This document shows, piece after piece, positions 33,906 through 44,745 of a stretch of 45,367 bases of DNA (position 1 is its first letter; the number at the start of each line of letters is the position of its first letter). The notes below the pieces were generated by a model that did no database searches, had not been told where the DNA came from, and worked only from the letters and a program-made list of their open reading frames with translations. Location of the stretch: NCBI GenBank assembly GCA_905250885.1, contig CAJNOQ010000607.1, forward strand, positions 1-45,367. The letters run 5' to 3'. This DNA comes from Didymodactylos carnosus. Its lineage: Eukaryota; Rotifera; Eurotatoria; Philodinida; Philodinidae. A program made the translations under genes and the position numbers.

Positions 33906-36254
33906 CCCCCTTGCTGTAATGGCTTTTTAGAAGTCCAACAAAATCCATTGGAATTTGATCTCGAAAGTTCATTAAAACCTGTTGAAGTGCCCGAAAGTCT
34001 ATTAAATCCAAAAGTAGTTTCTACAATAATTATGTCACAAATAGATGGAACTATTAAACAAATTCTTATGCTCAAAATTCATGGATTCCATCCGTTTATC
34101 AAGAAACATATCTTTATTCGCCGTTTCATACCATTTTAAATTGATTTTATCTTAACGTTCGTTCTCATTTTATTGATCACTTGTAAACGTTCAATCAGTC
34201 GCGAATACAGATACGTAAAAAAAGGCTCACTTCATCATTCAGTCTAATTTTAAGTTCGTCAACATGGTGCATCATTTCATTTAGTTTTACACGTATGGTA
34301 TTAACTCAACACCAATAACAAAGTATCGTCATTAGCACATACTTTTAACGTAGATTTTTCTCGTTTATATACGTCAACACCATGCACGTGCCAGAGAGGG
34401 CCGGGAAATTGTTCCTGAAGAAATTTGCGGAATTGCCACTTTCTGGAACTGACAGCAGTACTAGTTAGCTACTGTAAAGAAGCTGAAATTGAACTATAAA
34501 AGACATTTAGAAACGATTTGGGATCAAATTTTGGTGTGATTTAATAAATTTCGTTGCCTTAAAACAAACACAAAAGGGGAGCGCTACAACACACGGGCGA
34601 GTGGTTATAACGGAATTTATCAGCATCATGTATTCGAGTATGGCTCGAAAATTAAATATTTATTTCAACATTGTTCGAAATCTTTCAGGTTGGATTCTGA
34701 CGTCTAGAAGGAAGCATATAATGCGACAAACGGCAGTACGACAAGCTCGAGGCTCAAATAATATTAGAGAAAGGGATGAGATTCAAACATTGCCTGAAAA
34801 TACGAGGAAATCTGTTTTTGTTTTAGCACTGCTGTGATAGAATATTTACGATGCAACCTTGTTGGAAGCAGGAAGTAAATGTTGGTTAGTTGATGTCAAC
34901 CGTCATACTTAGTACTGTAGCCCAATTTATTTATCCAAAGGTGTTCGGACTAGAGATCTAGTTCAGGCACTGTTGGGGAACACTCATATGTCTTCCAGCA
35001 CTGCTTTAATATTGCTGTATTGAATAGAACTGCCCAAAAATTTGTCCCTATACTACTTATCCGTAATATCGCTATACTTTAAAAATCAAAGATAAGAATT
35101 ATAAGAAAACGAAGAGTCTGTCTACTGCTGCATGAAAAAAATTTCGATCCGCCCGTCAATCATCCTGGACACACGTGCCGGGTCAACATTGAAAGTTTAC
35201 ACACGAGTTAAGTAATAGAAAATGAAAGAGGGTGACACTAGCGATGTATTATATGTAGAATGCAACGGTTTAACTGGTTGGAATATCATCAAGTTTCATT
35301 TTTTAAAGAAATAAACAAGAAGTCATCAGGACCCTTTGTATTGTTTCAAGTAGATGTCATAATTGTACAATATACTATGAAGTAAAGACGAATGACAATA
35401 TTACTTTGAACCTCTCCTATTGACAACTTCATACGGGTAGTCGTGTGACTTTTGTATTTCTCTTTTTTTGTTTCTTTTGTATATACTCATGGCGGTTGAG
35501 TAGAATACATCGCCGTTGTCTTCATACTCTAATTCACAGAGAGAAAAGACACTTGTCAAGTAATCCGAGACACATGCCATGAAGCAGAGAGATATTTTTG
35601 ATAGAAGGAAGGAAAAAAAGAGAAAAAAATGTAGAAATAAAAAGGCGACGACGACCCTGAAATCTTTTGCCAGATATAAATAAGACAAACAAGACATTAA
35701 TCGTAAGTCTAGCTCTATGAAAAACATATTTAGACGTGACGTATAGTTTTTTAAAATTTTTCTAAAGTGAATGCAACTTGTCCTTCCCATCATTTTGTTT
35801 GTTTTACTCAAAAATCTTCCTCTGTTTGCCTTCTAGAAATATCTGTAACCAATCAGAATAAACAACAAAAATAAATAACATAATTCATTATAAAAATTCA
35901 ACTCTATCATGTGGTATCACTATTAATTACTTGAACAGCCGAAAAACGGCCAGTTTAATTTATTTATCATAGACAACTTTTTATATATTTCTTGTATAAA
36001 AATGTCAACAATAAAAATATGTCAATATGTTGTACTTGGTAAAGGAAGCTAAATTATATTGAATGAAAGCAAGTCGACGACCCTGGTGCTTTGAAGACAA
36101 TAACAACAGCTCGAAGAACGTTAAATACCCATTTTTGCAGGTAAAAACTAACTATCATTACTTTTCTATTTCTACTTCTGTTTAGTGTGCGATTTTGCTT
36201 GCACATTCCTTTCTTTGCTGTTTTGATTAAAGATGCCACTTTCCCTTTATCATT
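33906..36254. other. Intergenic DNA
   Basis: Scattered short frames, including 78 codons at 34601-34837 (+) and the doubtful 136-codon frame listed separately. None is recognised and no repeat structure is evident. Confidence 0.35.
35401..35811 (-). CDS. Unassigned 136-codon open frame, doubtful
   Basis: An uninterrupted ATG-to-stop frame of 136 codons on the - strand, away from any recognised gene. It has a hydrophobic Phe/Leu-rich centre (about residues 55-80, possible membrane segment) and a charged C terminus. No known family is recognised. Frames of this length are rare but not impossible by chance in AT-rich DNA of this amount, so it is listed only as a candidate. Confidence 0.15.
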   Translation of the reverse strand: MSKTNKMMGRTSCIHFRKILKNYTSRLNMFFIELDLRLMSCLSYLYLAKDFRVVVAFLFLHFFLFFSFLLSKISLCFMACVSDYLTSVFSLCELEYEDNGDVFYSTAMSIYKRNKKREIQKSHDYPYEVVNRRGSK

Positions 36255-36380
36255 ACTGTAACGGGTAACGAAAACCCGTTACCCGTTTCTAGTAACGGTG
36301 AGCAAAATCCGTTACTTGTGTTACTTCTGGGAAAGTAACGAGTAAATTATTTTTTTTGTTGAAATAACCCGTTAATTCGT
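36255..36380. repeat. Cluster of GTAACGGGTTACCCGTTAC words
   Basis: TGTAACGGGTAACG, ACCCGTTACCCG, AGTAACGGTG, ATCCGTTACTTG, AAGTAACGAG and AACCCGTTAATTCG occur in both orientations over about 125 bp. Such GTAAC words are typical of the subterminal regions of some hAT-like elements, but no ends were recognised here. Confidence 0.5.
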
Positions 36381-36909
36381 TTGTTAGCCCTTTGAAATTT
36401 ACAAACATTGAATTAAGGGATAGATTTTTGTTAGTTCGCCCATGAGGAAATTTTAGTATTTAAAACAGCGTATGCACTCGTGAATATCGAGAAATGAACT
36501 GTGCTCGCACAGGGACATCGTGCAGTGTGTGGGAACGTGTAAAAGATATAATCCACTTGTGACAAGGCGTGAAATGCTCGCGGAAACTTTTCGCGTCATA
36601 TTTTTCGTACGTAGTCGCTAGTGGAGGTCGTAAAATGATGTGTGGACACACACATGGAAAGAAACTCATTTGTGAAGGAGTGTCAAATTATAGAAAGTTC
36701 ACACGTGACCACGCATGTGATGTTGCAACTGCACGACTCCAACGTCGTGAAACTTCGAGAAAATTTCTCCATGGGCGGTGATACAAGCAGATTCTAATAT
36801 ATAGAGTTTAACAAATAAATAAGGGATTGTCGAAGTTCACATTTTCAGATGATAAGTGGATCACGTGTCTTTTTTTAGCGAAATTGGATCTTTCAGTGGA
36901 CTATGAAGT

Positions 36910-37083
36910 AACGGCGGCGCCAGCAATTTAGACTAGGCTGGGCTCAGGCCCCCCGAATTTTGACCAGGGTGGGTGCGGCCTCACTGAATTTTGTAATATA
37001 GTCCAGAGAAAAATTTTCTGGGTGGGCTCAGAATATTTTAGGATGGGGTGAGCCCACCCCAGCCCACTTGTGGCGCCGCCGCT
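36910..37083. mobile_element. Mutator-like miniature element with 10-bp target duplication
   Basis: Terminal repeats AACGGCGGCGCCA (left) and TGGCGCCGCCGCT (right) bound 174 bp of GC-rich DNA. The flanks ACTATGAAGT at 36900-36909 and 37084-37093 are an exact direct repeat. A 9-10 bp duplication with GC-rich ends fits Mutator-superfamily elements. It holds no coding frame. Another copy of the right end lies at 7960-7972. Confidence 0.8.
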
Positions 37084-37093
37084 ACTATGAAGT

Positions 37094-37923
37094 TAAAGAA
37101 AAGTTTAATTAAGTGTATCGTTCATTCAGTCTCTCAAGTTCTGGTAGATTATTCATTATTGAAAAGAAATATATGACCCATGGTCTTACAAAAAAAATGT
37201 GCCTTTCCTCTCATCTTAAAGTTACCTATTTGCTCGATGTATGTGTTTTCATGCATGTTAGCACAGACAAAAAGATTTTAATTTTTTAATATGTCGGTGT
37301 GCATTCTTTACGCCTTTGACTAACAGGTATGTTATGTTTAGATAAAGATTTTTTATCATTTTAAATATAAAGCAGCTGATTTGCTCATGTATCATAAACA
37401 CCAGATGATTTATGACATACATTCTTTGTCAGAATCACTTTGTTGTTTGATAAGAAAAGCATCGGTTTTACTTAGTTACTTTGATTAAAGTCCCAACCGA
37501 AGACTGAGTTATTTATCAGTGAACCTAAGAAAGCTGTCTGGTTTTCTATCAGGCGAACTGGGGAGAAGTTTAATGAATACTTTATATTCCTGATCTAAGA
37601 ATCAAAACTCTAACCAACAGTAAGATGGATGAAGGATGATTTGTCAAACTAATTCCGAAGATAAGACAGATTTTTTTCTAAAGAGATCTGACAAAATTAT
37701 AGATAGTCTGTTTACTGTAATTTGTTCGAAGGATACTCAGGTAACGACCCATGAATACTAGACTGTGTGATAGACAAATACATAGTTTTCATCTATTTTT
37801 CGACTGCTTGAAGAAGAAGTTTTAATTCGAATATCAGAATTGTGTCCCTTTTCTGAACTACTTCGTTCGTCTACGATGCTTTCATTCTGGTTTTGATGCC
37901 ACTTTTTTGTTTATTTCTATTCT
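37094..37923. other. Upstream region of the cyclin gene
   Basis: AT-rich, with no recognisable exon or element. It ends in the strong acceptor-like tract at 37906-37925, so part of it may be a 5'UTR intron. Confidence 0.4.
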
Positions 37924-37953
37924 AGATAACGGCAATCAATCACATCTTCAGTA
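37924..37953 (+). promoter_or_regulatory. Acceptor-like AG upstream of the cyclin start codon
   Basis: TTGTTTATTTCTATTCTAG ends at 37925, 28 nt before the ATG. This strong polypyrimidine/AG site fits a 5'UTR intron or a trans-spliced leader acceptor. Confidence 0.45.
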
Positions 37954-40167
37954 ATGGTGGTTATCATTGGTTTAAGAACACAACCGTGGAACAATTTAAC
38001 ACGCACACTCGAATATTTATGTAGTAAAGAAGAGCGAACATGGAAAAGCAGAAAATTTAATCAAATGCGACTAGTATGTATCTGTAAACATGTTTTCCTG
38101 TATATATTTATATTCAAGATCTAAATTCTCTTTAACATATGGGGAGCATTTTTTATCTTATTTTTCTATATGCAGAGTTGTTATGTTACTTTCAATCAAA
38201 TAATGAGAAGAAGAAAAAACAAGATTTTCGATGTGTATTCTTATAGATAAACAGAGTAATTTAGCAAAAGAAATGTCACAAAAAGGAGAAGAAATAAAAA
38301 ATAACGATGTTTTTGTTTTTGTTTTTTTGTGATGGTTGAAGAGATATGTCGGTATATAACATATGATGATATTATGAAAAGACGAAAAAAAAGTGTAAAT
38401 AATTAATAATCTATCCTTGAATTTTTCGAAGAATGTCAGCATGACATAAATATACCAGAGGCTGTGAAGCCGATGAAATAGGAGAGTGAATCGTAGAACT
38501 AAAAATTTATTGTAAATATCTATACTTTCCAGTAAAAGTTAAGTCAGGAAATAGGACATATTAGTTTGAATAAAGCTGTAGATAAGGCTCTATGTAAGCA
38601 TAAAAACGTTCATAGTCCACGCTAGATGGAAAGAAAAAAAATGAGTTGTTTAAAGGAAAATTATAAGATAACATTTATTTTCATTTAGGACGAAGTTAGT
38701 TGTACGCAACGTAATCATGTTGTTTTTTGGTTACGAAAAGTTGCTGTATCAATGAATTTTGGAGCAGATACATTTGCATTAAGTGTCGATTTATTAGATC
38801 GATTTCTAGCAACATTAAAGGTATCTAGCAAAGAATTCTAGAAAAACTGTTGAACTGAAGAATTTGAATGTTAATATCAATTTGAATGAATATTTCTTGA
38901 ATTTACAGGTTCGTCCAAAATTTTTGGAATGTGTCGCCGTCGGTTGTTTGTATATAGCTGCTAAAATAAAAGAAGAAGATGATATGATTCCAATAACACC
39001 TGAATTTGTGATTGATTGCAATTCATCTTGCTCAGCAAATGAATTATTAAGAATGGAGCGTTTAATACTGGAAAAGTTTGAATGGTACGCTGATTATGTT
39101 ACATGTGTAGATTTTATGCAAATTGTAAGTTAGAAACTAGTTTTTATCACTTATGTAGTCTAATTTTATTATTTCCTTTTAGTATTTTGCATTGTTATTA
39201 CAAGTTGTATGGGAGGAAAATTTTACAAATGAGCATATGATTGAAAAATATAAAGAGTTAGAAATAAAATTATCGAGTTGTCTTCAGTATCATCGTCTTG
39301 CAAGTTTTAAACCACGTGTATTAGCTTTAGCTTTGATTAGTATTGAACTTGAACAGCAACAACAACAAACAAATATCGATTGGTTAGCTTGCATTAGTTA
39401 CTTACAAAGACTTGCTAAGGTATGTTAAACTTTTATTTCTTGTATAATAAAGGAATAGATCTTAAGATTTCAAAAGATTCCATTTTCTAATCCTAACTTT
39501 GTTTTTTTGTTGCTACTAGAGGATATATATAACTTACTCAAAATTCTAAGAACTATAAGTTATGGATCAAATGGTTGAAGTATTTACTGAAGCGCCGCTC
39601 GATAGAGAGAGACAGAGAGAGTAACGAGTAATGTTGTCTGATTCAATGTCTACATAACTTGACAACTACACATTTCTGTTGAAATATCATCTCTTTTTTT
39701 CTTCTCATGAATGATTAGATTTCTTTTGTTTATATCTTAAGGATAAACAGATAACATTCGCATAATAACCGTGACATTTTCAAAGAAATTCCTGATCTTG
39801 ACGGTCTATTTTTCTCGTCTAGGTTGAAAGTGAGTCATTATTACAATGCCGTGAATTGGTTGTTCGAGTACTAGTTTACAAAGTTGTACGATTAGAATCA
39901 AGTGATTTAGCGTTTATCTCACGTGCTGCTGCTGTTATTAATGATTATAATTTGTTAAATACACTCCTGATGAAATCAAATGTTGTTAGTGGTGGTGATA
40001 ACATATGTGATCGTCGTCCAACCTATGCTGATGTTGTATCTGGTCGTGTTCAAACATCAACATCTCCCATTATATCGTGTGCAACACAATTGCAAAATGA
40101 AGATCAAAAAATTATCACAACACAATCATGTACAGTACAAACAAACCTTTATATCAAAACACATTAA
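37954..40167 (+). CDS. CCNI: Cyclin I/G-family cyclin, 5 exons
   Basis: Cyclin-box protein of the atypical G/I group, which binds Cdk5-like kinases or phosphatases and acts in cell-cycle or stress control. Exons: 37954-38073, 38689-38820, 38909-39124, 39183-39419, 39823-40167; all introns GT-AG at phase 0; 349 aa (human cyclin I 377). Residues 12-40 resemble the LENQRL...REAQMWK helix of cyclin I. The cyclin box (about 40-160) has DEVSCTQRN, TFALSVDLLDRFLATLK, CLYIAAKIKEEDD and ELLRMERLILEKFEW, closest to cyclin I. A second fold follows to about 265 with LLQCRELVV, also shared with cyclin I. The C-terminal 80 residues are Ser/Thr-rich and unconserved. A short Q run occurs at EQQQQQT. Intron 1 (615 nt) is long and holds nothing recognisable. 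The start ATG follows an acceptor-like CTAG at 37922-37925. Confidence 0.9.
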
Positions 40168-42224
40168 TACACCTACTCCACTTTTCTCTTCTCCTTTTCT
40201 TTCTTCATAGGCTAAAAATTTATTCATAACAGAGAGCAGCATACTAAGCCATTTTTTTTAACACATCAAATTTTCTCTTTTTTCTTTCATTTTTGTGTTT
40301 ATTTTTGTACAATTTGTTTATTTTCGTACAGTATGTTTATGTTTTGGTATTTAGTGCGAACAAAAGTAAAAAATGCAAAACAAAAAAAAACTTGCAAAAA
40401 AAAAAATCTAAGCCAAAATCATAAAAATATTGTTTTTTTCTATTTGTATCATTTTTTCTCGTCTTTAATTTGACGTCGTATGTCTGATATGTATATCTAA
40501 AAAAACAGAAACAGCGTAGGAGTACATACATACCCCACATATAGTTTAATAGTTTCATATTTTTGCTTTTTTTCTGTTTTTTGTTATTTTTGTGATCTTT
40601 ACATCATTTGTACACCTCATTTCTTTTTTTTTCATTTGCTGATGTTAAACAGTGGTTAGTTTATGTGGGAAAAGAAACATTTTTGTTGTTTTGTATATAG
40701 ATCCGTGTGAGTGTATTTCAGAACAAACTTTTGTGTAAAAAATAATTCTTTGTGACTAGTCATCACATTTTATGCCAGTGTTGTCATTTTGTTATTGTCG
40801 TTAAGACATGATGTTCACATCCCGAGAATGGTCTGTGTTCAGAGTCGTACAAATGTGTCTTTTTCTTTGATTCTTCTGTTCTATAATAGCTATTTTTGTG
40901 CTCATAGTTCCCCACTTAGTGGACGCATTCATTCCACACGGTTTCTAGTGTTTTTTCTTTTTCTTTTTTTATCTTTCGTTTTTTTTTGTGTAAACTAAGT
41001 AGTTAGACAGTTAGAGAGACAGACAAATGAGTGAGAGAGTTAAGTTAAGCGGCTTTTTTTTTAAACGTACGTGCGTTGTGTAACATACAAAAATATTTAA
41101 CAAAAAGAATCAAAAAATTAATGAACAGAAACATTCATATATTCGAGACATAAAAATCGTATATATTGTTTTGTTTCTTAATAATTTTTTGTTTTCTCTT
41201 TATTTCGATATAAGGCGCTACGATTTCATCTAGTAATTTGCGGTGCTAAGAGAATGGTTGCACATACACAGTTTCATATAAAGATTTTTGTAACAGTTTA
41301 AAATAACTAAATTCATTTTATATACCTCTGTCCTTCTCTTAAATAAGCATTTATTTTTGTGAAAAGTATCGTTCTTTTTCTCTTCAGCTTTTTATGTTAG
41401 AGAGTTTTAAATATATAAGCTGATGAAAAAGTGTGTGTTTTTTTTTCTCTATTTTTTTTTCATTGTTGTATGTTCCGTTCGTTCGTTTTATTTATTTGAA
41501 GAAAAACAAAACAATTGTAAATATTAAAAAAAAAAAAAACTCGACGCAAAGACATTCAAAAAAAATATCAATAAGATCTGCCATTTTTCTTTTTTCTTTC
41601 TCTCTCATAATGTGTACATTTCTACTTTTTTTTTTTCATATATGGTTTGCAATACTATTTAATCTTTATGTAGAAAACAATCTGACTTGGAAAATACTCC
41701 ATTTTTTTCTTTGTTCTGCTACTGCTTTATCTACGTATCTAAGTGTAATTGAATAAATACATAGAGCTGAAAAGAAAGAAAAACCATCCATATGTTAATC
41801 GCAAACAAAAATCCCAAATAATCAGAGGTCAAATGGTAGACGATGAGTGTTAAAGTGCCCGACGATTAACAGATGCTAGAACGACAAAGTAAATAATGGT
41901 CACTATTTAATACGTCTAAGTTGCATTAGAAAGTCATTGTTTGTTAGAAATAGCTACGATTCACTAATATTTCTTTTTTACTGTAACGTACGACCATCAA
42001 CTATTCGGACTAAAAGAAAGTGAAAACATCTTACTGCTGACAATGACGGTGACTTTCTGCAATTAAATTAAAGTTACTCGAAATTTAGCTTATGACTTTC
42101 AAGTCTTGAATGTGTACGCTGACGTACATAATCGTCACAAAATAGTTGTATTCGATAAATTAAACATATAAAATAAAATGCAACCTATATGTTCGACAAA
42201 AAATAATTATTTCTTGCAACTTAT
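40168..42224. other. 3' flank of the cyclin gene, T-rich DNA
   Basis: Long T and A homopolymer tracts. The 107-codon frame at 41433-41756 is low-complexity. AATAAA occurs at about 41752, too far to assign with confidence as the cyclin polyadenylation signal. Nothing else is recognised. Confidence 0.4.
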
Positions 42225-42728
42225 GAAAGGCCATCAACTGATGAATCGCTCTTGGATTAAAATCCAGTGGACAATACGTAATCGAGTATGCTGAATCCGA
42301 ATATGGTAATGGTTTTTGCCGCTAAGTTTCCGGAGACTCGGTTTCTAAAAATCAGTTTTTCAGAAACTATACGATCTTTCTTTGCAAAGTTATACAATTT
42401 GCAAGAAGAGCCCCAAATTAATTTCTTATTTCTGTCGCTTTGAGTTGACAATGAACACTTAGGGCTTTTCTTGTAAATTGTATAACTTTGCAAAGAAAGA
42501 TTGTGTAGAACTGGAAGATGTCTCATTTTAATCAGAAATGTGCGGGCTACAATTATGCCTCATTAAGAAAGGTTTTGGTTATTTTTCAGACTTTCTAAAA
42601 AACTGATTTTCTAGAAACTGGGTCTTTGGAGACCTAGCGGCAAAAACCATTATCATATTCGAATTCAGCATACTCGATTGTCCACTAGGTTTTAAGCCAA
42701 AAGCGATTTATTAGTTGGTGACCTTTCC
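42225..42728. mobile_element. Compound foldback element, about 504 bp
   Basis: Outer arms (about 42225-42360 and 42595-42728) are inverted copies at roughly 85% identity (GTGGACAAT, TCGAGTATGCTGAAT, AATGGTTTTTGCCGCTA). A second inverted pair inside (GATCTTTCTTTGCAAAGTTA near 42372 and its inverse near 42480) is closer and better conserved. The minus-strand frame at 42257-42526 is a by-product of the repeat. Confidence 0.75.
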
Positions 42729-42997
42729 TCGTTAGTCTCTTACATCATTCACACATATTTGTCAAAATTGCCTTCTAACTACGATTAATGTTATTGTCTT
42801 TTTTTACGATAATTTCTTTGTAGTCGTTTACATTTGCCCGTGTCCGATCGTGTTGAACATAATTTAACGACATGAATGTACGCATCGATGAATGTACGCT
42901 GATTTTTGCAATAATATTCATAATTTGTAATTAAATTAAACCGTAATGCCGATATATCAACACGATAAACACATTTAGATTGTTCTAATTTAAATGT

Positions 42998-43175
42998 TTA
43001 TTCAATATGTAATTTAGCTAAATCAATGTTTATTTTTTTTCTTCTCATAGCGGTTGTGATGACCAAAGTAAAAAATGCCCAATGATCAGCAACTACTGTT
43101 CGATTTGATGAACGAATTAGATGAGTACCTTCCTGTTCATCTACTAGTGGACGTTCATCAAAATCAACTATATCA
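42998..43175 (-). CDS. Candidate 3'-terminal exon of an unidentified gene
   Basis: On the - strand an acceptor-like ATTTCTGTTTTAG precedes an open frame of about 58 codons starting DIVDFDERPLVDEQEG and ending with TAA, where AATAAA overlaps the stop codon. Composition is protein-like and differs from the surrounding low-complexity DNA. I do not recognise the family. No upstream exon is identified; the Tc1-like element at 43280-44554 would have to lie in its intron. It may equally be a chance frame or a relic. Confidence 0.25.
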
Positions 43176-43279
43176 CTAAAACAGAAATATAATCGAGTGT
43201 CTATTGATCGATAATCTTGCTTCATTAGCTTAGATATTTTACAAATATTACATTAGAAAATCTTTGAAAAATAATCCTA

Positions 43280-44554
43280 CACAGTGAATGAAATAAGTAT
43301 TCGTACGATAAGACACTTCTTGTTTGTCCACTCATTATCTGTGGAAAGAAAGAACATGGAAAAATTCTTTCAAATCGTTTGATAGAGGAGATTGTCAGCA
43401 CCTAGAAATCTATAACATGTCTCCTTTAACACTGAATCCGTTTTAGAGACAAAATAAATATTTGAATTGATAACTTTTCTCTATTATTTTAAATATTTCT
43501 CGTGCAATTGGATGCTTCTTCTATATACCATTCGAAAGGAGAGACAATCAGCTTTACAACCAGAGTGCCCAAATCTCCTGATCTGACCAGGAGACTCCTG
43601 ATTTTTAGACTTTTCTGCTGATGAAAATTCTCCTGATTACAGGAGCTGATTTTTAAGATTTTCTCCTAATTTTCAATTGTTTCCTGCATCGATTTTGTTT
43701 TTTTCAGAACTGAGATTATCAGTTTCAGAAACAGAATTTCTGGATCAAGAGTCTAAATAATTGTACATTGAAAGAGTCCGCTGTGTGCTTATTGAATGTT
43801 CTCATTACAAGAAGATGAGATTAGTGAACTTCCGAACCCATCGGATCAAAATCTTCTTCCTCGTGTCGTACTACAATCTGTAACAAATGATAATACTGTT
43901 CCATCAAAAAATATTTCAAAAACCACTATATTTTTGACAAAGTGCTTGGATTTTTTTGTTTTGCTTGTCGAAGAAAAGACTGTCTAATGCTCTCCTGTTT
44001 TTCTTCTGATTTCGAAAAAAGATCTCCTGATTTTCCTCCTGCTTTTTTAGAAAAAATCTCCTGATCAACTCCTGATTTTTAACGAAAAGCTCCTGATTTT
44101 CGAAAAATTGGATTGGGCACCCTGTTTACAACTGCAAAAAGCTTTTAAGACGAAACAATAAGGAAATTTTAAAAACTGAAAACCTCTGACTACCACAAAA
44201 CTCTATTAAAACTGGATTTTCTATGCCGAAACATGGACAGAATTTAATTTTAAATAGACCATTAGAAAGAGCTCTCTATCAATTTGAACTGCTTTTTGAT
44301 AATTGCGAAAGGATCATCAAACGGAAGTATCTAGTTATACGAAAAATATTTAAAATAAATAACAAAAGTTATCAATTTGAATATTTATTTTGTTTCTAAA
44401 ACGGATTTAGTGTTAAAGGAGATATGCTATAGGTTTCGAGGTGCTTACAATTTGCTCTATCAAACGGTTTGAAAGAATTTTTCCATATTCTTTGTTTCTG
44501 CAGATAATAACCGGACAAACAAGAAGTGTCTCATCTTATGAATATTATTCACAG
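43280..44554. mobile_element. Non-autonomous Tc1/mariner-like element with about 245-bp inverted repeats
   Basis: CACAGTGAATGAAATAAGTA begins at 43280, directly after TA (43278-43279), and the inverted end stops at 44554, directly before TA (44555-44556). The left arm (43280-about 43530) and right arm (about 44325-44554) match at roughly 85% (GACACTTCTTGTTTGTCC, ATGGAAAAATTCTTTCAAA, CTCCTTTAACACT). The CAGTG...AAGTATTCG start and TA flanks are typical of Tc1/mariner ends. No transposase remains; about 700 bp of the element is its own and the rest is the nested hAT-like insertion. Confidence 0.8.
43561..44124. mobile_element. hAT-like element nested in the Tc1-like element; CTCCTGATTTT arrays
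   Basis: The left end CAGAGTGCCCAA (43561) and inverted right end CAGGGTGCCCAA (ending 44124) are classic hAT-type terminal repeats. The flanks TTTACAAC at 43553-43560 and 44125-44132 are an exact 8-bp direct repeat, the hAT signature. Left (about 43570-43690) and right (about 43990-44105) arrays repeat CTCCTGATTTT and its inverse about sixteen times; a core of about 295 bp lacks it. A 63-codon frame in the core (43796-43987) resembles no known protein. It appears non-autonomous. Confidence 0.85.
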
Positions 44555-44562
44555 TAAATGTA

Positions 44563-44745
44563 CCTGTGAGCGGGTACTTATTTACTTATGAATTTCTGTG
44601 AGTACTTGACAAATATTTCATAAGTATTTTGTAAAATGGTGTGTGGTATCAAGGTACTTGCCAAGTGTTTGATTTACATGTTAAATCACTCACAGGTACT
44701 TGGGGGTTACTTGAGCAGGTGCTTGGTCTAGTATTTGATAAGAAG
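44563..44745. repeat. Cluster of GGTACTTG / CAAGTACC words
   Basis: GTACCTGTGAGCGGGTACTT at about 44563 is matched, inverted, by CTCACAGGTACTTG near 44690. Between and after them lie TGAGTACTTGAC, AAGGTACTTGCC, GGGTTACTTGAG and GGTGCTTGG. The word type is the same as in the 23840-24060 cluster, and it adjoins the Tc1-like element's right end. Confidence 0.5.

Noticed and set aside
38158-38442. 94-codon minus-strand frame in cyclin intron 1
   Set aside because: Low-complexity, no family resemblance, no splice or promoter support.
41433-41756. 107-codon + strand frame
   Set aside because: Phe/Ser/Lys-rich translation of T and A homopolymer tracts; no support as a gene.
42257-42526. 89-codon minus-strand frame
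   Set aside because: Falls within the compound foldback element and reads repeat sequence.
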